Origin: Rhizoclosmatium globosum
Taxonomy: Eukaryota; Chytridiomycota; Chytridiomycetes; Chytridiales; Chytriomycetaceae
Reading direction: 5' to 3'
DNA: 64,000 nt
Assembly (NCBI GenBank): GCA_002104985.1
Contig: MCGO01000093.1
Location: 62,001-126,000, forward strand
Shown here: positions 46,260-57,604 of the stretch, in pieces
Layout: every line of letters starts with the position of its first letter
Position numbering within the stretch: position 1 is the stretch's first letter
Notes under the pieces: model-generated
What the model was told of the DNA's origin: nothing
The model's input: the letters and a program-made list of their open reading frames with translations, nothing else
The model's database searches: none
Translations under genes and position numbers: made by a program

Positions 46260-47781
46260 TCAATGCAATCGCGCCTTTTTGAGAACACTGCCACCAGCTG
46301 CAAAACCACCCGATTTTTTCCTTCTGCGTGCTTCGGCTTCATCATATTCGTCTCCACTCTCCATGTAGTCAATCATTCCACTTGAATTTTGTCTGTGCGG
46401 TACAACAGGCTCTCCTGCAAGCAACATTCTCTTACGTTCCCGCAAAGACACCATTTCCTGTTCCGTGCGCTCTATTGATTTCTTGATGTCCATCAACACT
46501 AGCAAATTTCCGCGAACTTCATCGGCCACATCACAAACTGCTGAAGTGGGAAATACGGGCGGATTGACTAAGGTGTGGAGAATTTAGGGCACAGAAAATG
46601 TGGAAGCAGGCTTACATAGATTGAATTCGTCCAAGAGTTCTTTGAACTTTGATTGTAGGTTGGATGCTCGTGGTAAAACAAGTTTTTGACTGCGAAGGAA
46701 TGCACCAGGAGGAAGGTCCTTCTTTGCGAGGGCTGAAGCTACGATTGACAGAATTTGAATTACACAGGAAACTGAGACAGCAGAAAAATCTCCTTACAGC
46801 TGTCTTGTGGGAGCAGAGGGGCACGATGCTTTCTTGCATCCGGAGGGACAATGCCGTCTGGCCTCTTGACCTTTTTCTAGAAATGCCAAGGTTGAGAAGA
46901 GAGATTCCTACAAGTAAAGAACTCACCTTAGGATCAAATGGCCCACCAGCAATAGCACCAGGAATAATAGGCAAAGGCAACGGGTTTGGAACTTCGTGAT
47001 TGGAGAGAATCTTGACCAAATAATCGCGTTCACATGCCCATTTACGTTCGTGAAGTTCCCGTCGTTTCAATTCATGGAATAAATGTTCCTCTTCTTTGAT
47101 GGCTTCGGGGGGTCTGTTGAAAAGCGCTTCCAGGTTCTTTTTTCGTTGAATATCGTGTTCTTTATCATATTTGAAGACAGGTTGAGCTAATGGTACCGGC
47201 GACCTTGCTATCTGCAGTTTTCCCAGAACGTCATAATATCGCTCTTTCAAGTCCTTCGAAGTTGTAAGTTGTCGGTGTGTAATGTCTCGAGACTGCTTAC
47301 TTCAACAGTGCGCACTTTCCCTTCTATATCGTATCTATCTGCAACGACAATAAACTTGAGGTTGAACTGACGGCACAGGTCGAATAAGTGGTCAGTCTCC
47401 TCCTTAGTCCATTCAGTGCCTGTTCAATCACATCAGCGACAATACCCAACTCCAAGTCCCTTCAACATACTCTGCAGATGAGCAACGTACTCCTCGTCCG
47501 AGTAAGAAGCAATAGTCTGAGTGGGCACCTGAAACCGAATCACTGTTTTGGTTGAAGTCAGACCAACGTCGCCAGCCAATCAAAACGCACCGTCGTCGGC
47601 CTCGTCTTCTCTTTTCCAATGTTTCAATTTGAGTGTGTCCGATCGCTGCGGATTCGTGGCCTCGACGAGCCGCCTTCGAAGTCAAAAACAACGTGTCAGA
47701 GTGTTGCTCGCTCAGAACAAAAGGACTCAAACCACGTGCGCGCCTTGGTTGAAACGGATGACGCCGTCGCCCAAAACGCAT
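46260..47781 (-). CDS. SWC4: SWC4/DMAP1, SWR1 and NuA4 complex subunit
   Basis: A chromatin subunit shared by the SWR1 remodeller and the NuA4 acetyltransferase. Recognised in order: LKLKHWKREDEADD, a GT-AG intron, VIRFQVPTQTIASYSDEEYV, the SANT-like segment EWTKEETDHLFDLCRQFNLK, then FIVVADRYDIEGKVRTVEDL, the hallmark YDKEHDIQRKKNLEALFNRP, and the C-terminal DMAP1 region (RASNLQSKFKELLDEFNL, then NPPVFPTSAVCDVADEVRGN) ending KKARLH. At least six exons are needed. The 5' end is unresolved: upstream of LKLKHW the frame must change once (near 47680-47700) to reach a plausible N-terminus, and the junction near 47420-47460 lacks an in-phase GT donor. The start given is approximate. Confidence 0.88.
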
Positions 47782-47856
47782 CGGAGAACATCAGTGGCGG
47801 TGGCGGTGGTGGTGGGTGCATCGTAGTCTTTAGTGTTCTGATGAAGGAAATCTTGT

Positions 47857-48651
47857 TTATTTGTTCTCGCTTTCTTCACTCTTGCGAATCGCTGCAACAA
47901 TATTCGCTGGAATTTCTGCCTTGGTTCCAGTCGCGTAGTCATATGTTACAACAACCGTCGTTCCATCCGCTACAATAGCCTCATGTTTGTGGCTAACGAT
48001 TCTGCATACATGGTCGAAACGATCCTTTTTAATGGAATCGAGAGGAACTTTGATTCCCACAGTTACTATAGAACGCGATTTAGAGTGACAAATGTGTGAT
48101 GTTGTTGATGTCAGAAGTGATTACCAGTGTCAGGATAATCCACAACCTTGCGGTAGTTGATATTCACTGATTTAACAATTGGTCCAACAGCTTTGTAAGA
48201 GGCAGCCTTCACAAATCGGTCGGTCTCTTCTGAGGTCAAGAACTTGGACCCAACTTGCTCAAAATGAGCGAGGCGGCCGGATTCAAACTACTTTTATTAT
48301 CAGATGGCTGCATACGAAAGGTTCAAAGACTTACATAACGGCAATAGTACACGTTGTTTAAGTGGCCATAACTTGAAAGAGTTGTCAACCATCCCCGTCC
48401 AATACTCGCCCGCTCCTCACCTGTCCTGCTCGCCCCACTGTACTGGAAGTCTGTAAAGAGATTGAGTTACTTGGACAAGTTCATGGGATCTCTTACGTGA
48501 TCACAGATGGGTACTCTCGGAGCAACTCGGCAACCTTTGGTGGAAGAGATGCACGGGTAGCATCTACTGACGCAAATGCGCCAACAGGAACAACCACTTT
48601 TGATGATGTGGACTGGAATCTACGAGATGTCAGATGTGCCAAACGTTTCAT
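47857..48651 (-). CDS. hotdog-fold acyl-CoA thioesterase, mitochondrial, copy 1
   Basis: Five exons encode 197 residues (introns 48451-48496, 48372-48420, 48288-48334, 48066-48124). The N-terminus MKRLAHLTSRRFQSTSSKVV is a typical mitochondrial presequence. The 4HBT-type hotdog core reads LPVQWGEQDSYGHLNNVYYC, RYFESGRLAHFEQVG, VNINYRKVVDYPDT and VCRIVSHKHEAIVADGTTVV; the Asp/His in EQDSYGHLNN correspond to the usual active-site segment. It probably hydrolyses acyl-CoA; the substrate is unknown. It is a tandem duplicate of the next gene with conserved intron positions but extra introns. It lies upstream of SWC4 on the same strand. Confidence 0.85.
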
Positions 48652-48790
48652 TTTGTGGGCGTTCTTTTAAATCAAATCGCCATTAATCTTCTTTTTAAAG
48701 AATGGGGAAGTGGCATCTGTCCTTCTGTAAACGCGACCACATAGTAATTTCAGGCATAAAATGGAAAGAAAAGAACCTATTTTACTTCGG

Positions 48791-49513
48791 TCACAGTTTT
48801 GGATTATTAATCACTTTCCAGCTTTGGTCATGATACGTCTCCCATTGAATTACAGACTTCAAGAACTCATCTGTGAATGAGGCTTTACGCTTCGTATCGT
48901 GATCGTAGGCAACCAACGTGCACGTTCCTGAAACATGATGTCAGTTGTCAAGATGTTGAAATCAAAGAATCAAACGCACCCTCCCCAACTATAGCGCCAT
49001 ATTTATGGCTCACGATTATACATTCATGGTTGAATCTATCCGATTTGATTGACTTTGGGTCAACTCGAACTCCAACTGTCACTGCAGAATGATTGTAACT
49101 ACTCAACGCCATGATCGCATGAGGCTCACCAGTATCAGGAAACGTTATAGGAGCCTTGTAGTTGAATGAAATCCGTTTTAATACGACACTGACTCCTTTG
49201 CCTGCCATGAAATCTTCCGCGGAACCACCCACATGTGATGCAACATGATGAAAATACGCAAGACGGCCCGATTCAAAGTATCGAATGATGATTGCATTAT
49301 TCACATGGTTATAGGCGTCTTGGTCCGCCCATGCAACTGGCAGTCTAGTTTGCATTCTTAATCTCAGCTAAAGGAGGAAGCAAGAGGTCAGGATAATGAA
49401 ACTTACGTTACAAGTGAAGGATAATTTTGAAGAAGTGTTGCTACGTTACTTGGGAGTGAATCTCGGGTTGCGGCTGAAGTTGCGAGAGTACCAACAGGTA
49501 CCGTTTTTGACAT
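48791..49513 (-). CDS. hotdog-fold acyl-CoA thioesterase, copy 2
   Basis: Three exons encode 206 residues (introns 49357-49406 and 48928-48979). It starts MSKTVPVGTLATSAATRDSL, without the Arg-rich presequence of copy 1, so it may be cytosolic. The core is RLPVAWADQDAYNHVNNAII, IRYFESGRLAYFHHV, ISFNYKAPITFPDTG, CIIVSHKYGAIVGEGT, VAYDHDTKRKASF. It shares the LPxxVAxLLxxYPSxxT lead-in with copy 1, which confirms duplication. The predicted exchange of substrate or compartment between the copies is an inference from the N-termini. No frame problems were seen. Confidence 0.85.
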
Positions 49514-49714
49514 TGGATAATTAAATGTTGTAGAGAAAGAGGGAGGAACGATCGAAGCTTACTCCACGGTTAAAATTAAATGAAATATTTCAAGTATGTA
49601 TCTGCCATTATGTAGGATTTACAAAGCCAGAAAATCTCCTTGTCCTATTCTCCAGCTGTCATTTTCACCTCCAAGTTGTCCAGAAGACAGTGAAACAGAG
49701 AAGAACGGTCAAAG

Positions 49715-52700
49715 ATGTTCAAAAAGAAGGCCAAGACCCCCGACGTCAAAGCTAGTGGTGGAAAGGGAAACGAAGGCCTGCCTCCGTTGCCAACGGACCC
49801 AAAGGTACAGTTTATTGCCTGTACCGTTCTCTATTTAATCTGGCCAAATCATATCCTCGCTCCTCACATCTGCGATATATTCCAAATCTACAATATTGTA
49901 ATCAGACTCCAGAAGTTATCACAAAGGACACAATGTCTGGGTCTGTCGAGCCACCGCCCGAAATCAAATCAGTTGGCGTTTCCATACAACCTCCATCCGT
50001 AAAACCTCAGCAGGCGGAACTTTATCAGCCTCATAATAGCGAAGAAAGTGGTGAAGCGCACAAGCTGGATGGGCATGGCGTTCTTGGAAACGATGACGAC
50101 TTATTCGGAGGTACGATAATATCCAACGCGTTCGTGTGACTGAACGGTTCCCATTAGAGTTTCAAACCCACGAATCACATCCTTCGAACGCGGAGCCTGC
50201 GTCCTCACCAACTCAAACGCGAACACGAACAAAGACAAACGAATCATTAGCGAAACCAAAGAAGTCTCTTAATAAGCAATTGAGTTCAATTGAAGAAGTC
50301 GCGTCAGTTAATGAAAGAACGCGTCCTGCGACAGCTTTGGATACACACGCGAACACGAAGCGGCATTTAAATGATGAGGACGATATGCCTGGAGACTTAG
50401 CTTCAAAGAGTCCAACGAAACAAAAATCGCCTCCACCTATTAAAAAGGCCGCCGCAAAAACAAAAGAAAATGATTCTCCTACAGCTGCTAGGAAGAATGG
50501 AGAAACAGTTACAGTTAAAAAGTCGAAGCTGAAACCAGTTGAAGGAGCTGTGTCGTCACCAAAACCAATCCCAAAATCCAGTGTTGCAGCAGCAAAACCA
50601 CCTCCAAAGAAACCGAAACCAAAGGTTACTATATCCGAAGAACCAGAAGTTGAACCATTTACTTCAGAAGAAACCTCAACTGAAAACGTTTCGTTGAGTT
50701 TTGATTCAGATCCACTTCCACAAGAAGAACTTGGCGATAGCAGTGCCGAAAAACTGGATGACTTTAAATTTGTAAATGATAAAGAAGAGGAAGAGGAAGA
50801 AGTTCGGTCGAATCATTCACTGAAATCAAAACCTTCAGTCGAACGGGGAAGAACGCCGTCAAAACGGCAGGCAGATTCGGCCAAACTTACGAAAACCGCC
50901 AAAGCTGCAACTCCAAAAGCTACAACACCAGCACCAGCTCGTCGTTCCTCTTCAAAAGCTTCTCGATCAGAAAAGTTCCAACGCAGACTTCAAATGAAGC
51001 TCGACACCGATGGATTTTCGGCGATGGGTCTATCTCCGTCAGATGATTCGGGAATTCACAGGGTGGTAAATCAGACGGTCACAAACGTGTTGGAAATCAG
51101 CCCGCACCACCGCCACACTACCTTGCCCCAACTGCTGCCATTCCCGTCACTAAAAAAACGTATTCGCCACCTGGAAAGCCTACATTATCGCGAAACCCTT
51201 CGTCACGTCGGAAAACTATTAAAGCGCTTGCGTATGGCGTGATGGGAGGAGAAGACGATAATCGGAACTATCCAACGCGATTCGGTCACTATGATCACGA
51301 TGATAGGCGCTCAAAGTCAATGGATCCTGGGGAATACAGAAACACTCTGAGTCGGCAAAGACGAGTGTCCGATTATCCTGGCGGTTACGATCCAGCTGAC
51401 GACGACGATATCCAGGAACTAGATGGTGGAGTTGAGTACAATGCGAACGGATATGGTCGTGAAAGAGCTGGACGGCGACAGTCAAATGACGATGAACAAA
51501 ATTCCAATTCAAGTCAAGAATACAGGTATTCTGATCGTATATCTGGAAAGTACAACAATAACGGTAATTGTGTTAATTATTTCTGCGACGTTCATTCAAG
51601 ATTCAATAGGACCTGGTCGAGAACCCAACACTCTTGAGAAATATCCAGAACGATTGATGCTCACTTCATCTGCTCTACAGGCGGCTCAAAATCAGGGCAT
51701 GGTATCTCCAGAAACTGTTAATTACTTAAAATGGTACATGGTAAAGGCGAAACCACTTGAAGCAACCCCAGAAGGTTCTTTGACCGATGTCCGAAACCAA
51801 AGCAGTACTATGCCCTCAAAACAGATGGCATCTGAAAGCAAAAGCAAAAACAAACCGAAACCCTATGGGTGAAGGGCTCAATTATGGATGATGACGATGA
51901 TAATGGACGACCCTATTCTCCAACAAATCAGTCGCACCGACTCGAGGCAGTATTATGGATGACAGCCCGTCAGATTCGAGATCTAAACTTTTCACTAAGA
52001 AAGCAATTGCACCAATTAGAAACTCAGGCTCGATCATGGATGACCAACCAGCAGAAACTGAACCGCCGAAACAACGGGCAATACCGAAAACTCGTGTTAC
52101 AATTGTATCTAAGCCAAAACCAACCTCGAAAAAGGCAGCTGCGAGTCCTGGGCAAGCCGATGCACAAGGAATGCCACAGAATCAACAGTGGGGCCAACCA
52201 TTTCCATTTATGGGGGGATTTTCACCGTTTGGTGCACCGTTTATGCAACAAGGCCAATCTTACGGCTCCCCTCTGGGCTTTCCCACCCTCACCTACCTAG
52301 CGGCTCCTTTCCACCTCATCAGTTCTCTCAACACATGCCATCACAATTGCCAACGTATAAATCATCAATGAACTCACAGCCTCCATTACCATCATTAAAT
52401 GCTCTTGCATTAACAGCACCACCCTATAATCCTCCACCGCCAACTGTACATCCAGGATTGATGCCCGCGAGGATAAAGCTAACAACTGTTCCTGTTGTTA
52501 CGTTTAAGCAATCGTACGTTATCGAACCAACAGGGCACGCGCCTGGAACATACATACCGCCGGAAGAAATGGGAATGGATGCAAATGGTACCATGCTGAC
52601 ATATATTTCAACGGCAGGTATGAGTGGTACAGGTGGAGGAGGCTCTTATTCGTATGATATGAATGCAGCAATGGGTGGAATGGGCTCTGTGGGAGGAATG

Positions 52701-52931
52701 GGTCTAACCTACAGCTATGATACCAAAGAATCAGCTATAAACCCTTCTCGGACACCCCGATCAATGTCAAATAAGAAACCAACATCTACTGTTGGATCTA
52801 AAAGTAAAGTACCTAGTGTCAAGCCCCAGCCTGAGAGGTCTGGCGTACGAGGGATGATTCAAAAAGGTGTTATAGGTCGAAACGGTGGTGCTATGACAGG
52901 GACAGCAAGACCATCAGTTAGTTATCGATGA
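49715..52931 (+). CDS. long low-complexity basic protein, several frame breaks
   Basis: Not recognised. It starts MFKKKAKTPDVKASGGKGNE at 49715. Introns are about 49805-49900, 50111-50157 and 51566-51610. The first 450 residues are Lys/Ser/Pro/Glu-rich (KPPPKKPKPKV, DKEEEEEEV). The reading changes frame near 51095 (continuing as QPAPPPHYLAPTAAIPVTKK), near 51865-51960 in an ATGGATGATGAC repeat, and near 52275. The C-terminal part is Pro/Gly/Met-rich (YIPPEEMGMDANGT, AAMGGMGSVGGMG). A short helical stretch (ERLMLTSSALQAAQNQGMVS) is the only ordered-looking part. The DDDD-type repeat near 51890-52050 may explain one break. Possibly a scaffold protein; no function is proposed. Confidence 0.5.
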
Positions 52932-53039
52932 GAATGCTACTTTCAATTTGTTTCAATTAAAAAGGGATGTTGCTTTCGTTGTATTCATTTGATGTATTTA
53001 TAGAAGCCGTGAATCAAAACAAAAGAGAAAACAATCAGA

Positions 53040-54408
53040 TTAAGCAAGATATGCTCCAACTACGTTGATTACTGTAGCCGAATTAGGCATAAGGACCCAG
53101 TTGGAGGCCAGCGTGTTTTTTTGGTACACTTGTTTGTCTGTTCCAATTCCAAGGATTCCTTCATATCCGATACTAGCAGTTCTAGAAACACAGCAGCCAC
53201 CAATGAACTCCCATGGCGAATCAATTGTCTTTTTCGTGTAAAGTTGACCGTCAGGTGCAGTTCCGACCAAAACTCCATTGCCGAGAGTGGTAATGTCAAC
53301 AACTGTCCCCGACTTTGGTACCAGAGTCCACTCAGAAGGAACAAAAAGATCAGATGAACGAGTATAAAGCTGATTGTCCAAACCAACTCCAGCAAGCCTA
53401 TTCCCGGAGTCAATATAGGCAATGCTTTTAACAGATCCAGAGTTAGGAAGTAGAGAACAGTGGGCATTGTTGTACAAGGAGTTACAGTTGTAAAGCTGGT
53501 AGTCAGTACCGACAATAACGAACGTGTTATAACTTGGCTGGATGAAGTCGAGGGCTTTGATTCCGCCTGGAAGTTTAATCCATGCGCCAGAAGGAGAAGA
53601 CTGTCTCTTGCCCCAAAGTGTATTGTCTGGGGCTATACCAACATGCACGCCCACACGATATAACGCCGAAACAGCCGCCACAGAAACAACTGCGGCAGAG
53701 TTTGGAACAAGTGCCCATTTGTCTCCCAAACTCTGCATTTTGTAGATGGCATTATCATCTCCAATACCTAAAATGCTACCATCAGGCAATCCAGCAGTTC
53801 TAGAAACACAGCAAGCTCCGATGTAGACCCAGGGTGTGTTCAAATTCTGCTTTGAGTAAAGTTGCTTGTCTGGGCCAGTTCCAAGGAGGATACCGTTTGA
53901 CAAAACAGATATGTCAACCACAAAACCAGAATTAGGGACGAGTGTCCAAACACCAAGAAGGCCGTTACGTGTGTACAATTGGTTGTTCATTCCGACACCA
54001 ATTAAAGTTTGCTTGTCGCTCAGAAGGTCGACACTCTTGACTGGTAATTGGTTCGGTAAAGATGAACATTGGAACCAGAATCCAACGGATGGACAAAGCC
54101 AGAGAGAGTTATCTGTACCAATAGCCACCCATGAATAGTCAGGCCATTGAACCAGGTCTAGCACTCGTGCTGGTCCGCGAGAGGCGCCCAATATTGAGTG
54201 CCGAGGGTGTACTTGATCCAAATGGAATTGTCGAGGCCAACACCAAGAGCTTGGTCTGCATATCCGGAAAACGATTCCACATTTGAGACCAAACCTTTCA
54301 AGTTATCAGCATACATTGAGTATCACTCATTGCTACTTTACCTTCAGACGATGTGGTTGCAGCTGTTGCTACTGTGATCAAACTTGCGAGAATGCTGAAA
54401 AGAAGCAT
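53040..54408 (-). CDS. secreted tectonin/tachylectin-like beta-propeller lectin, one frame break
   Basis: The start at 54408 encodes a signal peptide (MLLFSILASLITVATAATTS), with an intron at 54295-54341. About 430 residues of tectonin-type repeats follow, with recurring GxDxxLY and PNSGxVVDI elements (GVGMNNQLYTRNG, GTGPDKQLYSKQN, GVGLDNQLYTR, GTAPDGQLYTKK). The protein is an internal duplication: CCVSRTA followed by ILGIG, and the whole order of strands, appear twice about 190 residues apart. Such lectins bind bacterial or fungal glycans in innate defence of fungi, slime moulds and animals. The frame changes once near 54200 (between TLGTQYWAPL and RVLDLVQWPDY). The rest is uninterrupted, so this is more likely an indel than decay. 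Confidence 0.75.
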
Positions 54409-54770
54409 TATGTTTGGTTCGAATTTTCTGTTATCGTTTGTTGCTTTTGAATGAAGCTTGTGGCAGCACAGCCTCAAAACGGTTTACAGCCTCGGAAGGA
54501 GCCCGAAAAAAATTTTAAAATGGACGAATCCAAGCGACATTTATATGACGATGACGGCCATTCAATCAGTTGTTGCGACTGCCAGTTATACTACAGGAAA
54601 TACGATGAGCCTTCATTCATACCAAAAAGGGGGGAAGAAACATGAGTAAATAACAAATATCATGCAGTTTTATTCAACGCAATTGAACTATATTACTCAA
54701 AACATCAACTAATACTACACAAACAACGCCTTTTTACGCTGATGAAGAAGAGAGGGTAAAATCCTTTCCT

Positions 54771-55995
54771 TTAGTCGACCTCCTCGACGGTTGGGCCGCT
54801 TGGTGGGTTGGATGGGGCAGATCCAGAAGATGGGAAGGCTCCTGGGGCAGCTCCAGATGATCCGTAGATCTTCATCATGATTGGGTTGGCAACGGCCTCG
54901 AGGTCCTTCTGCTTGTGCTCGTACTCGTCCTTGGCACCCTCCTGGTTGGAGTCCAACCAAGCGATGGTCTCGTCGATGGCAGCAGTGAGCTTCTTCTTGT
55001 CGTCCTTGTTCAACTTTCCAGCAACCTTGTCGTCCTGGAGAGTGTTACGGAGGTTGTAGGAGTAGGACTCCAAGGCGTTCTTGGCCTGGATACGCTCGGC
55101 AGCAGCCTCGTCGTCAGCCTTGAACTTCTCGGCATCGGCAACCATGCGCTCGATTTCCTCCTTGGTGAGACGACCCTTGTCGTTGGTGATGGTGATCTTG
55201 TTCTGCTTACCAGTGGACTTGTCGACGGCAGAGACGTTCAAGATACCGTTGGCATCAACGTCGAAGGTGACGTCAATCTGTGGGACACCACGTGGAGCTG
55301 GTGGGATTCCAGAGAGCTCGAACTTTCCGAGCAAGTTGTTGTCCTTGGTACGGGTACGCTCACCTTCGTAGACCTGGATCAAGACTCCTGGCTGGTTGTC
55401 AGCGTAGGTGGAGAAAGTCTCGGACTTCTTGGTTGGGACAGTGGTGTTACGCTTGATCAAAGCAGTCATGACACCTCCAGCGGTCTCGATACCGAGGGAG
55501 AGTGGGGCAACGTCGAGCAAGAGCAAGTCCTGGGTCTTCTCGGAAGTGTCACCAGTCAAGATAGCAGCCTGGACGGCAGCACCGTAAGCAACAGCCTCAT
55601 CTGGGTTGATGGACTTGTTTGGCTCCTTTCCGTTGAAGAAGTCAGAGACGAGCTTCTGGACCTTTGGAATACGGGTGGATCCACCGACCAAGACGATCTC
55701 GTCAACAGTGGACTTGTCCATCTTGGCGTCACGGAGAACCTTCTCGACTGGGTCGACAGTGGAACGGAAGAGGTCCTGGCAGAGCTCCTCGAAACGGGCA
55801 CGGGTGATGGAGGTGTAGAAGTCAACACCGTCGAAGAGGGAGTCGATTTCAATGGTGGTCTGGGCAGCAGAAGAGAGAGTACGCTTAGCACGCTCACAAG
55901 CAGTACGGAGACGACGGAGGGCACGTGGGTTGGAGGACAAGTCCTTCTTGTGCTTACGCTTGAACTCCTGGACGAAGTGGGAAACCAAACGGTTG

Positions 55996-56027
<32 letters not shown>

Positions 56028-57016
56028 GGCAGTGGCCTTGACTTCGAAGATACCGTCCTCAATGGTCAAGAGGGAGACATCGAACGTACCACCTCCCAAA
56101 TCGAAGATGAGGACGTTCTTCTCACCAGCAGTCTTCTTGTCAAGACCGTAGGCAATGGCAGCGGCAGTTGGCTCGTTGATGATACGGAGAACGTTCATAC
56201 CAGAGATAACACCGGCGTCCTTGGTGGCCTGACGCTGGGAGTCGTTGAAGTAAGCTGGGACAGTAACGACGGCGTTGCTGATGGAGGTACCGAGGTAGGC
56301 CTCAGCAGTCTCCTTCATCTTGAGGAGAACCATGGAGGAGATCTCTTCTGGGGAGAAGGTCTTGGTCTCACCCTTGAACTCAACCTCAATCATTGGCTTG
56401 GTTCCCTTGTCAACGACCTTGAATGGCCAGTGCTTCATGTCAGACTGAACTTCCTGGTCAGCAAAACGACGACCAATCAAACGCTTAGCGTCGAAGACAG
56501 TGTTGATTGGGTTCCTGTTTAGTGAATTACGTTAGAACTGCTGTACATGTCGTGTCATCACAGTGACAACTTACATGGCAACCTGGTTCTTGGCGGCATC
56601 TCCGATAAGACGCTCAGAGTCGGTGAAGGCGACGTAGGATGGGGTGGTACGGTTACCCTGGTCGTTGGCGATAATCTCGACTAGAATACAAGGAAGTTAG
56701 GAGAATGTTGTGGAAAAAAGCAAAACAGCATCTGTGCTTGGGCTGAATACATACCACGGTCGTTTTGCCAGACTCCGACACAGGAGTAGGTAGTACCCAA
56801 ATCAATACCAACAGCTTTTCCGGACACTATTGAGGGTAAACAGTTAGTTTCGTGTTTTGATGTTGTGGTTGAGGAGTGATCGTCCAAGCTTCCTTTTCGA
56901 AATCCAAGACAGTCCCGGTGCAAGCAGTCCAGCTAATTACCAACAACTACACGGCTACATTCACTGAATCGCACTGTTGTCTGAAGGTGACAACGGAGCC
57001 GGATGTGAAACTCACT
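54771..57016 (-). CDS. SSA1: cytosolic HSP70 chaperone
   Basis: 640 residues. The coding exons are 56755-56826, 56575-56680 and 54771-56514. Signatures: [14 protein letters not shown] (ATP-binding), [28 protein letters not shown], and the C-terminal GPTVEEVD that marks a cytosolic/nuclear Hsp70. The first coding exon starts TGTCCGGAAAAGC, with no ATG in frame before it. A 189-nt intron (56827-57015, GTGAGT to ATAG) appears to split the start codon, A in exon 1 and TG in exon 2, giving [11 protein letters not shown]-domain protein at 4910 could be one partner. Codon use is biased to G/C-ending codons such as AAG and GTC, as in highly expressed genes. A long antisense frame opposite is a shadow of this bias. 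Confidence 0.95.
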
Positions 57017-57604
57017 TTTTGGTTTTTGAAAAAAAGAAGGGATGAAGAAAATTCACGCCTTTTCAATTTTTGGCCAGACATTCTGGCACCTTCCTTGTGC
57101 TTCTAAGCAGGACGACAATGTTCTCAAGAGACACCTGTTAACCGTGATATCGCGTTACGAAATTTCAAATTATCATGTTAACGCGTTTCTTAATCCCACC
57201 TACCAGAATGTTCGATAATATGTATGGAATGCAGAACTGAAGAGAAATACATGAGTTAATGGCGTTGGCCTATATAGTAACATTCATTCCAACAATAAGA
57301 GGAGACAGAGGGCAGGCAATCGTAAATACTGCCAACGAAGTAATTATCAATTGGATAATACAGTATTTCCATATGTATCATTACTCTGGAAATTTGGTTC
57401 TAAATGGGAATTGTTCATGGATTGTCCAACAAACAACAAAAGCAAGGCATCACATCATTTTATGAAATATACGAAGCCTCCAGTTTATTATTTGTAACTG
57501 AACGCTCCCATTGAGTAACAGTGTGCATTCTCGAACACAAAACCAAACAACTTAAAACAACAACCAACACTTTATATATCAGAATCGAGAGTTATTAAAG
57601 GAAT
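57017..57604. other. HSP70 5' UTR/promoter region and uL14 3' flank
   Basis: About 590 bp between the presumed end of HSP70 exon 1 (minus strand) and the stop of the uL14 gene (also minus). It should contain the HSP70 transcription start and promoter. Apart from one heat-shock-element-like site, listed separately, no feature is recognised; open frames here are short. Confidence 0.5.
57206..57213. promoter_or_regulatory. possible heat-shock element (GAAnnTTC)
   Basis: GAATGTTC matches the inverted pair nGAAnnTTCn bound by heat-shock factor and lies about 190 bp upstream of the HSP70 first-exon donor. A full element normally has three or more units; a further GAA occurs about 20 bp away but out of register. 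It may be chance, since an 8-mer with two free positions is common. Confidence 0.3.

Noticed and set aside
54451..54645. A 64-codon plus-strand frame beside the lectin start
   Set aside because: Short, no homology recognised, one of two overlapping frames, lying in the divergent promoter region of the lectin.
54915..56522. A 535-codon open frame on the plus strand opposite HSP70
   Set aside because: It lies wholly antisense to the HSP70 third exon, has no family match, and long antisense frames opposite hsp70 genes are a known consequence of codon bias (few TTA, CTA and TCA codons).
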